A stretch of 20,364 bases of DNA from positions 1 through 20,364 of the forward strand of contig CAZACK010000096.1 of the NCBI GenBank assembly GCA_964483455.1, given 5' to 3'. The notes beneath the pieces are model-generated. The model worked only from the letters and a program-made list of their open reading frames with translations. It did not search any database and was not told the DNA's origin. Position numbers and translations under genes: made by a program. Source of the stretch: CAYZJD01 sp964483455. GTDB lineage: Bacteria; Acidobacteriota; Terriglobia; Bryobacterales; Bryobacteraceae. This document shows positions 13,922 to 20,364 of the stretch, piece after piece. The number at the start of each line of letters is the position of its first letter. The stretch's first letter is position 1.

Positions 13922-14329
13922 ATGGCCAAGGCACCAGCAAGAGCAGGAAAGAAGAAGGTCTTCAAGAAGAAGGAAAAGAAGGTAGTGCCGGTGGGCGTGG
14001 TTCACATCCAGGCGACCTTCAACAACACGATTGTGAGCGTGGCGGATCCGGCGGGCAGCGTGGTGGCTTGGTCGAGCGCCGGCTCGCTGGGTTTCCGCGG
14101 CTCGCGGAAGGGCACGCCGTTCGCGGCCCAGCAGGCTTCCCTCACGGCGGCGAACAAGGCCCGCGAGAGTGGCGTGCGCACGGTGGAAGTGCGGGTGAGC
14201 GGTCCCGGGGCCGGGCGGGAGTCCGCGGTCCGGGCGCTGGCGACGGCCGGGATCGAAGTCCGGTCCATCAAGGACGTCACCCCGATTCCCCATAACGGCT
14301 GCCGGCCGCCGAAGCGAAGGCGGGTGTAG
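13922..14329 (+). CDS. rpsK: 30S ribosomal protein S11
   Basis: 135 aa from the ATG at 13922, close to the usual 129. After a Lys-rich N-terminus (KKKVFKKKEKKVVP) come the core HIQATFNNTIVSVADPAGSV, GSRKGTPFAAQQ and VSGPGAGRESAVRAL, and the end VTPIPHNGCRPPKRRRV, all S11 signatures. S11 lies on the 30S platform near the E-site mRNA. The ATG directly follows an octamer array and has no Shine-Dalgarno sequence. The frame stays open upstream into the array, but that part encodes only repeat-derived residues. Confidence 0.96.
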   Translation: MAKAPARAGKKKVFKKKEKKVVPVGVVHIQATFNNTIVSVADPAGSVVAWSSAGSLGFRGSRKGTPFAAQQASLTAANKARESGVRTVEVRVSGPGAGRESAVRALATAGIEVRSIKDVTPIPHNGCRPPKRRRV

Positions 14330-14360
14330 GCGATGGCCGGAGAACACCAGCAGGAGGAAG

Positions 14361-14396
14361 GCCCTGGCCAAGGGCTGTAAACTGCACTTTACAGGG
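14361..14396 (+). promoter_or_regulatory. Hairpins in the rpsK-rpsD gap
   Basis: GCCCT (14361-14365) pairs with AGGGC (14371-14375), and directly after it CTGTAAA (14375-14381) pairs perfectly with TTTACAG (14388-14394) around CTGCAC. CCCTG (14362-14366) could instead pair with CAGGG (14392-14396), so two alternative folds exist. They lie 11-57 nt before the rpsD start. In E. coli and Bacillus S4 represses its own operon or gene through leader-mRNA structure; a similar role here is an inference only. Confidence 0.45.
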
Positions 14397-14406
14397 AAGG
14401 TAGAGT

Positions 14407-14420
14407 AGGAGGAAATCTTG
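14407..14420 (+). promoter_or_regulatory. Ribosome-binding site deciding the rpsD TTG start
   Basis: AGGAGG at 14407-14412 lies 5 nt before TTG 14418-14420. No ATG or GTG is available at the point where S4 homology begins, so the rare TTG start is supported by this strong site. Confidence 0.85.
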
Positions 14421-15050
14421 GCGCGATACATTGGGCCCGTTTGCCGCCTATGCCGGCGGGAGGGCATGAAGCTGTTTCTGAAGGGCGAGCGCTGCCACAG
14501 CGAGAAGTGCGCGGTCGAAAAGCGCGCGTTCGCGCCCGGGCAGCATGGCAAGGACCGGCGGCCGAAGATCGTCGGCTACGGGCTCCAGTTGCGGGAGAAG
14601 CAGAAGGCGCGGCGGATTTACGGCCTGCTGGAGCGGCAGTTCCGCAACCAGTTCGAAAAGGCCAGCCAAGCCAAAGGCATCACCGGCGAAATGCTGCTGG
14701 CGAACCTGGAGAGGCGCCTCGACAACGTGATCTACCGGATGGGGTTCGGAACGAGCCGCGCCCAATGCCGGCAGATCGTGCGCCACGGGCACGTCCAGGT
14801 GAACGGCCGGAAGGTGAACATTCCTTCATTCCAGGTCAAGACGAACGACATTGTGGAAGTGCGGGAGAAGAGCAAGAAGAATCCCACCATCCTCGCGGCG
14901 TGCGACGCCACGGCGCATGCGCCCACTCCCAACTGGCTGGAAGTCGACCGGGAGGCGTTGAAGGGACGCGTGGTCGGGGCGCCCAAGCGCGACGAGTTGG
15001 TGCAGATCCAGTTGAACGAACAGCTTATCGTCGAGCTGTACTCGAAGTGA
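14418..15050 (+). CDS. rpsD: 30S ribosomal protein S4, zinc form, TTG start
   Basis: 210 aa, normal. Read from TTG, it begins MARYIGPVCRLCRREGMKLF, the S4 start. The zinc site of the C+ form is complete (C9, C12, C26, C31), followed by FAPGQHG, and the S4 RNA-binding domain has LERRLDNVIYRMGFGTSRAQ and QIVRHGHVQVNGRKVNIPS. S4 nucleates 30S assembly, forms the mRNA entry site and can bind RNA polymerase as an antiterminator. A near-consensus AGGAGG makes up for the TTG start. A gap with strong hairpins separates it from rpoA. Confidence 0.97.
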   Translation: MARYIGPVCRLCRREGMKLFLKGERCHSEKCAVEKRAFAPGQHGKDRRPKIVGYGLQLREKQKARRIYGLLERQFRNQFEKASQAKGITGEMLLANLERRLDNVIYRMGFGTSRAQCRQIVRHGHVQVNGRKVNIPSFQVKTNDIVEVREKSKKNPTILAACDATAHAPTPNWLEVDREALKGRVVGAPKRDELVQIQLNEQLIVELYSK

Positions 15051-15053
15051 TTT

Positions 15054-15120
15054 GCGCAGGCCGGCGCCTGCGCGGGGCGAAGCGGGCGGAGCCCAGCGGC
15101 CGCCCGAGAGGCAATTTTTT
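15054..15120 (+). terminator. Two strong hairpins and T6 tract between rpsD and rpoA (possible attenuator)
   Basis: GCGCAGGC (15054-15061) pairs perfectly with GCCTGCGC (15066-15073) around CGGC. A second stem CGGGCGG (15083-15089) / CCGCCCG (15100-15106) follows, and then, 8 nt later, TTTTTT (15115-15120). The T-run is too far from the stem for a textbook intrinsic terminator, so partial termination, pausing or RNA processing is more likely than a full stop, especially as rpoA and rplQ follow. Confidence 0.45.
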
Positions 15121-15141
15121 CGACAGTCAAGGTTAGGAACA

Positions 15142-16209
15142 ATGTTCAAAGGCTTTCAGAAACCCAAGCGGCTGGTGGCGAACATCGAAACGCTCAGCGA
15201 CCGCTATGGCATGTTCACGGCGCAGCCCTTCGAGCGGGGCTTCGGCACCACCATCGGCAACGGCTTGCGCCGCGTCCTGCTGAGCTCGATCGAGGGGGCG
15301 GCGATTTCGGCCGTCCGCATCGAGGGGGTGGCCCACGAATTCAGCCCGATTCCGGGCGTGGTCGAGGACGCCACCGACATCATCCTCAACCTGAAGCAGA
15401 TTCCGTTCAAGATGTCCGGGGAAGGCGTGCGGACGGCAAGGCTGCGCGTGGATCATCCGTGCGAGGTGCTGAGCGGCATGATCGAGACCGACGCCGACGT
15501 CGAGGTGCTGGACCGCAACATGCACGTCGCCACGGTCGGCGAGAACGGGCGGCTGAACATCGAACTGCGCCTGAAGAAGGGCCGCGGCTACGTGGCCGCC
15601 GATCGCAACTTCGACGAGGACCTGCCGCTCGGCTATATCCCGATCGACTCCGTGCATTCTCCGGTGCGGAAGGTGAATTTCGGCGTCGAAGGGGCCCGAC
15701 TCGGCCAGATGACGGATTACGACAAGCTGACCCTCGAGGTCTGGACCAACGGCGCCGTCTCGCCCCAGGATGCCATCGGCCAGGCGGCCAAGCTGGTCAA
15801 GGACCACATGGCGATCTTCATCAACTTCGAGGAACCGTCGGAGGAAATGGAAGAGCCATCCGAGCACGGGGTGACCCAGATGAACGAAGTGCTGGGCCGG
15901 TCCGTCGAGGAGCTGGAGCTGAGCGTTCGCTCGTACAACTGCTTGAAGAACGCCAATATCCAGACCATCGGCGACTTGATCCAGAAGACCGAAGCGGAGA
16001 TGCTCCGAACCAAGAACTTCGGCCGCAAGTCGCTCAATGAGATCAAAGAGATTCTTGCCGGCCTGGGTCTGTCCTTCGGGATGAAGTTTGACAGCCAGGG
16101 ACGTTTCATCATGCCAGCGGCTGTGCCGATGTCGCCCCGAGACGAGGAGCCGGAGCCTGAAGCCGAAGCGCAAGAGGAAGGAAATGACGACGGAGGAGGA
16201 GACCAATGA
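15142..16209 (+). CDS. rpoA: DNA-directed RNA polymerase subunit alpha
   Basis: 355 aa, against about 315-330 usual. The N-terminal dimerisation and assembly domain (to about residue 230) contains EPFERGFGTT-like QPFERGFGTTIGNGLRRVLL (29-48) and EFSPIPGVVEDATDIILNLK (66-85). The C-terminal domain (about 253-314) has VEELELSVRSYNCLKNANIQ, TIGDLI and RTKNFGRKSLNEIKEIL, the residues that bind UP elements and activators. From about residue 333 a 20-residue acidic tail (EEPEPEAEAQEEGNDDGGGD) extends beyond the usual end. The ATG at 15142 matches the start of homology (MFKGFQKPKRL). The stop overlaps the rplQ start (ATGA). Confidence 0.97.
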   Translation: MFKGFQKPKRLVANIETLSDRYGMFTAQPFERGFGTTIGNGLRRVLLSSIEGAAISAVRIEGVAHEFSPIPGVVEDATDIILNLKQIPFKMSGEGVRTARLRVDHPCEVLSGMIETDADVEVLDRNMHVATVGENGRLNIELRLKKGRGYVAADRNFDEDLPLGYIPIDSVHSPVRKVNFGVEGARLGQMTDYDKLTLEVWTNGAVSPQDAIGQAAKLVKDHMAIFINFEEPSEEMEEPSEHGVTQMNEVLGRSVEELELSVRSYNCLKNANIQTIGDLIQKTEAEMLRTKNFGRKSLNEIKEILAGLGLSFGMKFDSQGRFIMPAAVPMSPRDEEPEPEAEAQEEGNDDGGGDQ

Positions 16210-16661
16210 GACATAAACGAGGCGGGTACAAGCTGAAGCGGGACGCCTCCGCCCGAAAGTCGTTGCTGCGGGGGTTGGTGACCAGCGTCATTGAGCAGGA
16301 ACGAGTCATCACCACCGTACCCAAGGCCAAGGCGGCCAAGCCGCTGGTCGACAACATGATTACCCTGGCGAAGCGGGACACGCTGCACGCCCGGCGGCAG
16401 GCGGCCGCTTTTTTGGAAACGCCGAACGCGGTGAAGAAGCTGTTCGACAAGCTGGGAACCCGGTTCGGGCCGCGGAACGGGGGCTATACGCGGGTGGTCA
16501 AGCTCGGCTGGCGCAAGGGGGATGGCGCCGAGCAGGCCATGCTCGAGCTGGTGGGCTCGGAGCTGGTCAAGCGCGCCGCCGAGCGCGCCAAGCGCAAAGA
16601 GGAACGGCTCAAGGCGATGCAGGAAGGCAAGGAGCCGGGCGGGGACGAAGGGAAGTCCTGA
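16206..16661 (+). CDS. rplQ: 50S ribosomal protein L17
   Basis: 151 aa, within the family range (116-200). It begins MRHKRGGYKLKRDASARKSL, with the LLRGLVTSVIEQERVITTVP segment, AKAAKPLVDNMITLAKRDT and GYTRVVKLGWRKGDGAEQAM. A charged C-terminal tail (ERAKRKEERLKAMQEGKEPG) extends beyond the core. The ATG overlaps the rpoA stop and GGAGGAG precedes it. This is the last gene of the superoperon. Confidence 0.97.
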   Translation: MRHKRGGYKLKRDASARKSLLRGLVTSVIEQERVITTVPKAKAAKPLVDNMITLAKRDTLHARRQAAAFLETPNAVKKLFDKLGTRFGPRNGGYTRVVKLGWRKGDGAEQAMLELVGSELVKRAAERAKRKEERLKAMQEGKEPGGDEGKS

Positions 16662-16682
16662 TCCGATCCGAGAGGACGTGGG

Positions 16683-16716
16683 AAGGCCGGGCAGTTTGCC
16701 CGGCCTTTTGTGTTTC
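16683..16716 (+). terminator. Intrinsic terminator after rplQ
   Basis: AAGGCCGGGCA (16683-16693) pairs perfectly with TGCCCGGCCTT (16697-16707) around a GTT loop, and the stem runs into TTTTGTGTTT. It lies 21 nt after the rplQ stop and marks the end of the superoperon. Confidence 0.93.
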
Positions 16717-16882
16717 TGGGGATTCTTGTGACCTGAGCCGGCGAGCCGGCGGCTCCCCGCCTACCTAACCTAACGTCCGACGGGGGCCTGTCTGGTTTAA
16801 GCCACGCGCCGGCCAGTTCCCGCAGACGGACTTCATTCCACTAATTGATTGAAAAAAAACAAAATATTTTCTCTGCCAAGAC

Positions 16883-16911
16883 TTGACAATAGTAGGCGCA
16901 TATTTTATGAT
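16883..16911 (+). promoter_or_regulatory. Sigma70-type promoter of the hsp20 gene
   Basis: TTGACA (16883-16888) is an exact -35 hexamer and TATGAT (16906-16911) a near-consensus -10, separated by exactly 17 nt, inside an AT-rich stretch. Transcription would start near 16918, giving a leader of about 32 nt with AAGGAGG at 16931-16937, 12 nt before the ATG. The form suggests housekeeping-sigma control rather than a sigma32-type promoter. Confidence 0.85.
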
Positions 16912-16949
16912 TTAATTGAAGTCAGATATGAAGGAGGAAATCAGAACAA

Positions 16950-17396
16950 ATGGCTCTCACCAAGTATGACCCGTTCCATGATTGGCCGGACTTTCCGAGC
17001 GGCCTCAGGCTGTTCCAGGACACGGTCAACCGCATGCTGAGCGAACCCCGTTCCCAGCGGCCGTGGACCCCTGCGGTGGACATCTTCGAGACCGAGAACG
17101 AACTCGTGCTGAAGGCCGACGTGCCGGAGGTGGACATGAAGGACATCGACATCCAGATCGAGAACGGCACGCTCAGCCTGAAGGGCGAGCGCAAGTTCGA
17201 GAAGGAAGAGCACGGCAAGGGCTACCACCGCATCGAGCGGAGCTTCGGCTCGTTTGCGCGCTACTTCAGCATTCCTGACACGGTGGACACCGAGAAGGTC
17301 CAGGCGGACTACAAGAGCGGCGTGCTGACGGTCACGTTGCCCAAGAAGGAAGTCGCCAAGCCGAAGACGGTGAAGGTCCAGGTTCACAAGGACTGA
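16950..17396 (+). CDS. Small heat shock protein, Hsp20/alpha-crystallin family
   Basis: 148 aa, normal. It is an ATP-independent holdase that binds unfolding proteins in the cytoplasm. The N-terminal arm (1-38, DPFHDWPDFPSGLRLFQDTV) is followed by the alpha-crystallin domain (about 39-133): PAVDIFETENELVLKADVPE, LKGERKFEKEEH, the RSFGSFARYFSIPDTVD loop and the diagnostic GVLTVTLPK (124-132). The short C-terminus has VKV (141-143), which fits the I/V-x-I/V motif that joins subunits in oligomers. Its own promoter and a strong AAGGAGG indicate independent, high expression. A long hairpin follows the gene. Confidence 0.95.
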   Translation: MALTKYDPFHDWPDFPSGLRLFQDTVNRMLSEPRSQRPWTPAVDIFETENELVLKADVPEVDMKDIDIQIENGTLSLKGERKFEKEEHGKGYHRIERSFGSFARYFSIPDTVDTEKVQADYKSGVLTVTLPKKEVAKPKTVKVQVHKD

Positions 17397-17413
17397 CCGG
17401 GCCCATCCGCCAA

Positions 17414-17436
17414 GGGGCCGGGCCGTGCCCGGCCCC
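17414..17436 (+). terminator. Perfect 10-bp GC hairpin after hsp20, no U-tract
   Basis: GGGGCCGGGC (17414-17423) pairs perfectly with GCCCGGCCCC (17427-17436) around CGT. The following TGCCTCTGTG has no T-run. It may stop transcription weakly, or protect the hsp20 mRNA 3' end while allowing some read-through into htpX, which shows no clear promoter of its own. Confidence 0.5.
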
Positions 17437-17461
17437 TGCCTCTGTGCAAGAATGAGATTGT

Positions 17462-18307
17462 ATGAACGGGATTAAGACTGTCCTGCTGCTCGGTCTGCTG
17501 AGCGGGCTGCTGCTCGTCGGAGGCGAAGCCATCGCCGGCCGCCAGGGCCTTTACATCGGCCTGATGATCGCCGTGCTGATGAACTTCGTCAGCTACTTCT
17601 TCTCGGACAAGATTGCGCTGAGCATGTACCACGCCCAGCCGGTCAGCGCCACGGAGAATCCGCACGTCTACCGGCGGGTCGGCCCGATGGTCCAGAATCT
17701 GACCATGCAAATGGGCCTGCCCATGCCGAGACTCTGGGTGATTCCGGAGGCATCGCCGAACGCTTTCGCCACCGGGCGGAACCCCTCGAAGGCGTCGGTG
17801 GCGTTCACGGCCGGGCTGCTCGACCTGATGGATGACCGCGAACTGGAGGGGGTCGTCGCCCACGAACTGGCTCACGTGAAGCATCGGGACATCCTGATCA
17901 GCTCGGTGGCGGCGACGATCGCCGCGGCGATCACGATGCTGGCCCGGATGGCGTTCTTTTTCGGCGGCTCACGCGATGACGAAGAGCGGGGCAGCAGCCC
18001 GTTCGCGATGATCTTCATGCTGATTCTGGCGCCGATTGCGGCGCTGCTGATCCAGATGGCGATCTCGCGCACGCGGGAGTACTCGGCGGACGCGGCGGCG
18101 GCCCGCTACACGGGGAGTCCCTTCGGCCTGATCAACGGGCTGCGCAAGCTGGAAGGCTACTCGAAGCGGATCCCGATGGACGCTTCGCCGGCCACCGCGC
18201 ACATGTTCATCATCAAGCCGTTCACCGGACAGGCCCTGATGCAGCTCTTCTCCACGCACCCCTCGACCGAGAAGCGGATCGCGAGGCTGCAAGCGCTGGC
18301 GCGTTGA
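17462..18307 (+). CDS. htpX: HtpX-type M48 zinc metalloprotease
   Basis: 281 aa, normal. It is an inner-membrane protease that degrades misfolded membrane proteins alongside FtsH. Two N-terminal membrane segments (about 5-22 and 30-47) are followed by the catalytic domain with zinc motif HELAH (134-138) and the third ligand E206 in SRTREYSAD; two more hydrophobic segments lie at about 144-167 and 181-200. FSTHPSTEKRIARL near the C-terminus is typical of M48B. The start is preceded by only a weak AAGAATGAGA. It lies between hsp20 and the methyltransferase, and its stop overlaps the TTG of the next gene. Confidence 0.94.
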   Translation: MNGIKTVLLLGLLSGLLLVGGEAIAGRQGLYIGLMIAVLMNFVSYFFSDKIALSMYHAQPVSATENPHVYRRVGPMVQNLTMQMGLPMPRLWVIPEASPNAFATGRNPSKASVAFTAGLLDLMDDRELEGVVAHELAHVKHRDILISSVAATIAAAITMLARMAFFFGGSRDDEERGSSPFAMIFMLILAPIAALLIQMAISRTREYSADAAAARYTGSPFGLINGLRKLEGYSKRIPMDASPATAHMFIIKPFTGQALMQLFSTHPSTEKRIARLQALAR

Positions 18308-19476
18308 GCCGTCCGGCGTCCACCGTCCGTGTCAGCAAGAAGGCCGCCGCCCGGCTGGCCTCCGGGCATCCCTGGATCTTCGCGAGCGATGTCCTGGATC
18401 ATGGCGGCGCCGCGGGCGGCGACGCCGTCATCGTGACGGACCCCCGGGGGCGTCCGCTCGGCACGGCGCACTATTCGTCATCCTCCCAAATCTGCCTGCG
18501 GCTGTTGAGCGACCGGATCGAGCCGGTCGGCCAGGATTTCCTGCGAGTCCGGATCGAGGCGGCCGCCGCCCACCGCCGCCGCTTGGTATCCAACACCGAA
18601 GCCTACCGGCTCGTTTACAGCGAAGCCGACCGTCTTCCGGGCCTCGTCGTGGACCGTTACGGCGCCTACCTGGTGGTGCAGGCGCTCGACCAGGGCATGG
18701 ACCGGCAACTGCCGGAGATCGTCGCCTGCCTCGACTCGCTGTTCGCGCCGAAGGGAATCGTCGCCCGCAATGACGCATCCGTGAGGAGGAAAGAAGGACT
18801 GCCGGCGGAAGTGCGTGTGCTCTCGGGCGACGTTCCGGAAGCCGTCGCCGTGAAGATGAACGGCCTAGTGTTTCATGCCGATCTGCTTCGCGGGCAGAAG
18901 ACGGGGATCTTCCTTGACCAGCGCGAGAATTACCTGGCGGCGGTGCGGCATGCCCGCGGGCGGGCGCTGGACTGCTTCACTTCGTCAGGGGGCTTCGCGC
19001 TGCACCTCGCCGCGCGCTGCGAGAGCGTCGAAGCCGTTGACAGCTCCGCCGCCGCCCTTCAGCTTGTCGAACGAAACCGGTCCGCCAACGGCATCGCCAA
19101 CGTCGAATTCCGCGAGGCGGACGTTTTCGAACTCCTGGCCGGCTATGCGGCCTCCGGACGCCGATACGACATGATCGTTCTGGACCCGCCCGCCTTCGCC
19201 AAGTCCAGGGGCAGCCTTGAAGGCGCCCTGCGCGGCTACAAGGAGATCAATCTGCGGGCGCTGAAGATGCTCGACTCGGGAGGGGTGCTGGTGACCTGCT
19301 CCTGTTCCCACCATGTGAGCGAGGCGATGCTGCTGGAGGCGGTGGCCGAAGCTTCCCTCGACGCCGGCCGCGCGCTCCGCGTGCTCGAGCGCCGCACACA
19401 ATCGGCGGACCATCCGATCCTGCTGACGGTGCCCGAGACGCACTACCTGAAGTGCCTGGTACTCGAAGTCCTGTGA
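18304..19476 (+). CDS. rlmI: 23S rRNA (cytosine-5)-methyltransferase, RlmI family
   Basis: 390 aa, close to E. coli RlmI (396 aa), which makes m5C1962 in 23S rRNA from S-adenosylmethionine. Order: PUA-like domain (about 5-80, with LASGHPWIFASDV), linker domain (RLVYSEADRLPGLVVDRYG), then the Rossmann methyltransferase with GQKTGIFLDQREN (197-209), SAM motif I DCFTSSGGFALH (223-234), DSSAAALQL, LDPPAFAK (293-300) and TCSCSHH (331-337) holding the catalytic Cys. The start is TTG 18304, overlapping the htpX stop as TTGA; no other start fits the beginning of the PUA homology. Coupling to htpX is likely. The exact target base is inferred from the family. Confidence 0.9.
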   Translation: MSRPASTVRVSKKAAARLASGHPWIFASDVLDHGGAAGGDAVIVTDPRGRPLGTAHYSSSSQICLRLLSDRIEPVGQDFLRVRIEAAAAHRRRLVSNTEAYRLVYSEADRLPGLVVDRYGAYLVVQALDQGMDRQLPEIVACLDSLFAPKGIVARNDASVRRKEGLPAEVRVLSGDVPEAVAVKMNGLVFHADLLRGQKTGIFLDQRENYLAAVRHARGRALDCFTSSGGFALHLAARCESVEAVDSSAAALQLVERNRSANGIANVEFREADVFELLAGYAASGRRYDMIVLDPPAFAKSRGSLEGALRGYKEINLRALKMLDSGGVLVTCSCSHHVSEAMLLEAVAEASLDAGRALRVLERRTQSADHPILLTVPETHYLKCLVLEVL

Positions 19477-19492
19477 CGGTCCCGCAATTCGT

Positions 19493-19498
19493 TATACT
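19493..19498 (+). promoter_or_regulatory. Possible -10 element before the pyrophosphatase gene
   Basis: TATACT in GTTATACTCA resembles a -10 hexamer and lies 74-79 nt before the ATG. No good -35 is at 16-18 nt (the nearest is TGTGAC at 19472-19477, 15 nt away). The leader also holds CCCCG/CGGGG at about 19509-19536, which could form a loose stem. Confidence 0.35.
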
Positions 19499-19571
19499 CA
19501 AGCCTTGCCCCCGTCGAGCCGCCCGGTCGCGCGGGGAGTTCCAAGCTCAAATCATCAGGAGGTCTCAACGA

Positions 19572-20364
<793 letters not shown>

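Larger units (their letters stand above)
16662..16949. other. rplQ-hsp20 intergenic region (288 nt)
   Basis: It holds the rplQ terminator, then a tandem GAGCCGGC pair (16735-16750) whose first part can pair with CGGCTC (16750-16755), then ordinary GC-rich sequence, and from about 16838 an AT-rich island with the hsp20 promoter and ribosome-binding site. No CIRCE-type inverted repeat (TTAGCACTC) is seen. An open frame starting at 16849 runs through the promoter and is not a gene. Confidence 0.7.

Noticed and set aside
14333..14380. A 15-codon open frame (MAGEHQQEEGPGQGL) between rpsK and rpsD as a gene
   Set aside because: It has no strong ribosome-binding site and is too short to support; it is kept only as a remark in the rpsD leader finding.
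16883..16949. CIRCE/HrcA operator or sigma32-type promoter for hsp20
   Set aside because: The TTAGCACTC inverted repeat and the CCCCAT-type -10 are both absent; the visible hexamers are sigma70-type.
16849..17040. A 63-codon plus-strand frame before and overlapping hsp20
   Set aside because: It runs through the hsp20 promoter and ribosome-binding site and overlaps hsp20 in another frame.

Overview
The window is one unbroken, all-plus-strand bacterial gene cluster of about 63-66% GC by eye. It begins with the last codons of an elongation factor Tu gene. It then runs through the complete S10-spc-alpha ribosomal protein superoperon: rpsJ-rplC-rplD-rplW-rplB-rpsS-rplV-rpsC-rplP-rpmC-rpsQ-rplN-rplX-rplE-rpsN-rpsH-rplF-rplR-rpsE-rpmD-rplO-secY-adk-map-infA-rpmJ-rpsM-rpsK-rpsD-rpoA-rplQ. 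A strong intrinsic terminator after rplQ (about 16683-16716) closes it. The gene order (tuf directly before rpsJ, adk and map between secY and infA), the protein sequences and the GC content suggest a member of the Acidobacteriota, possibly Solibacter/Bryobacter-like. That placement is an inference from memory of family sequences and was not tested by a search.

Region by region: 1-71 tuf 3' end; 106-9878 S10 and spc ribosomal proteins; 9901-13300 the non-ribosomal insert (SecY translocase, adenylate kinase, methionine aminopeptidase, IF-1); 13313-16661 L36, S13, S11, S4, RNA polymerase alpha and L17; 16662-16949 terminator, an AT-rich island and a near-consensus sigma70-type promoter; 16950-18307 a small heat shock protein and an HtpX membrane protease; 18304-19476 an RlmI-type 23S rRNA cytosine methyltransferase; 19572 to the end, the 5' third of a membrane-integral pyrophosphatase that runs off the window. 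The first cluster builds the ribosome, the transcription core and the export channel. The downstream genes deal with protein quality control, rRNA modification and pyrophosphate-driven ion pumping.

The coding content is conventional, and I see no new multi-gene system. The most unusual structure is non-coding. Four intergenic gaps inside the superoperon (before rplC, rplE, rpsN and rpsK) are each filled by an array of 8-nt units. CGGTTNNN units on the left face NNNAACCG-type units on the right, so each gap could fold into a long mRNA hairpin. A different inverted repeat (GCCGAT-type units) lies between secY and adk. Other points worth a look are an 88-residue Pro/Ala/Glu-rich tail on S3, hairpins before rpsD and rpoA that could tune expression, an rpsK start without a Shine-Dalgarno sequence that abuts one of the arrays, and a non-canonical signature segment in the pyrophosphatase.
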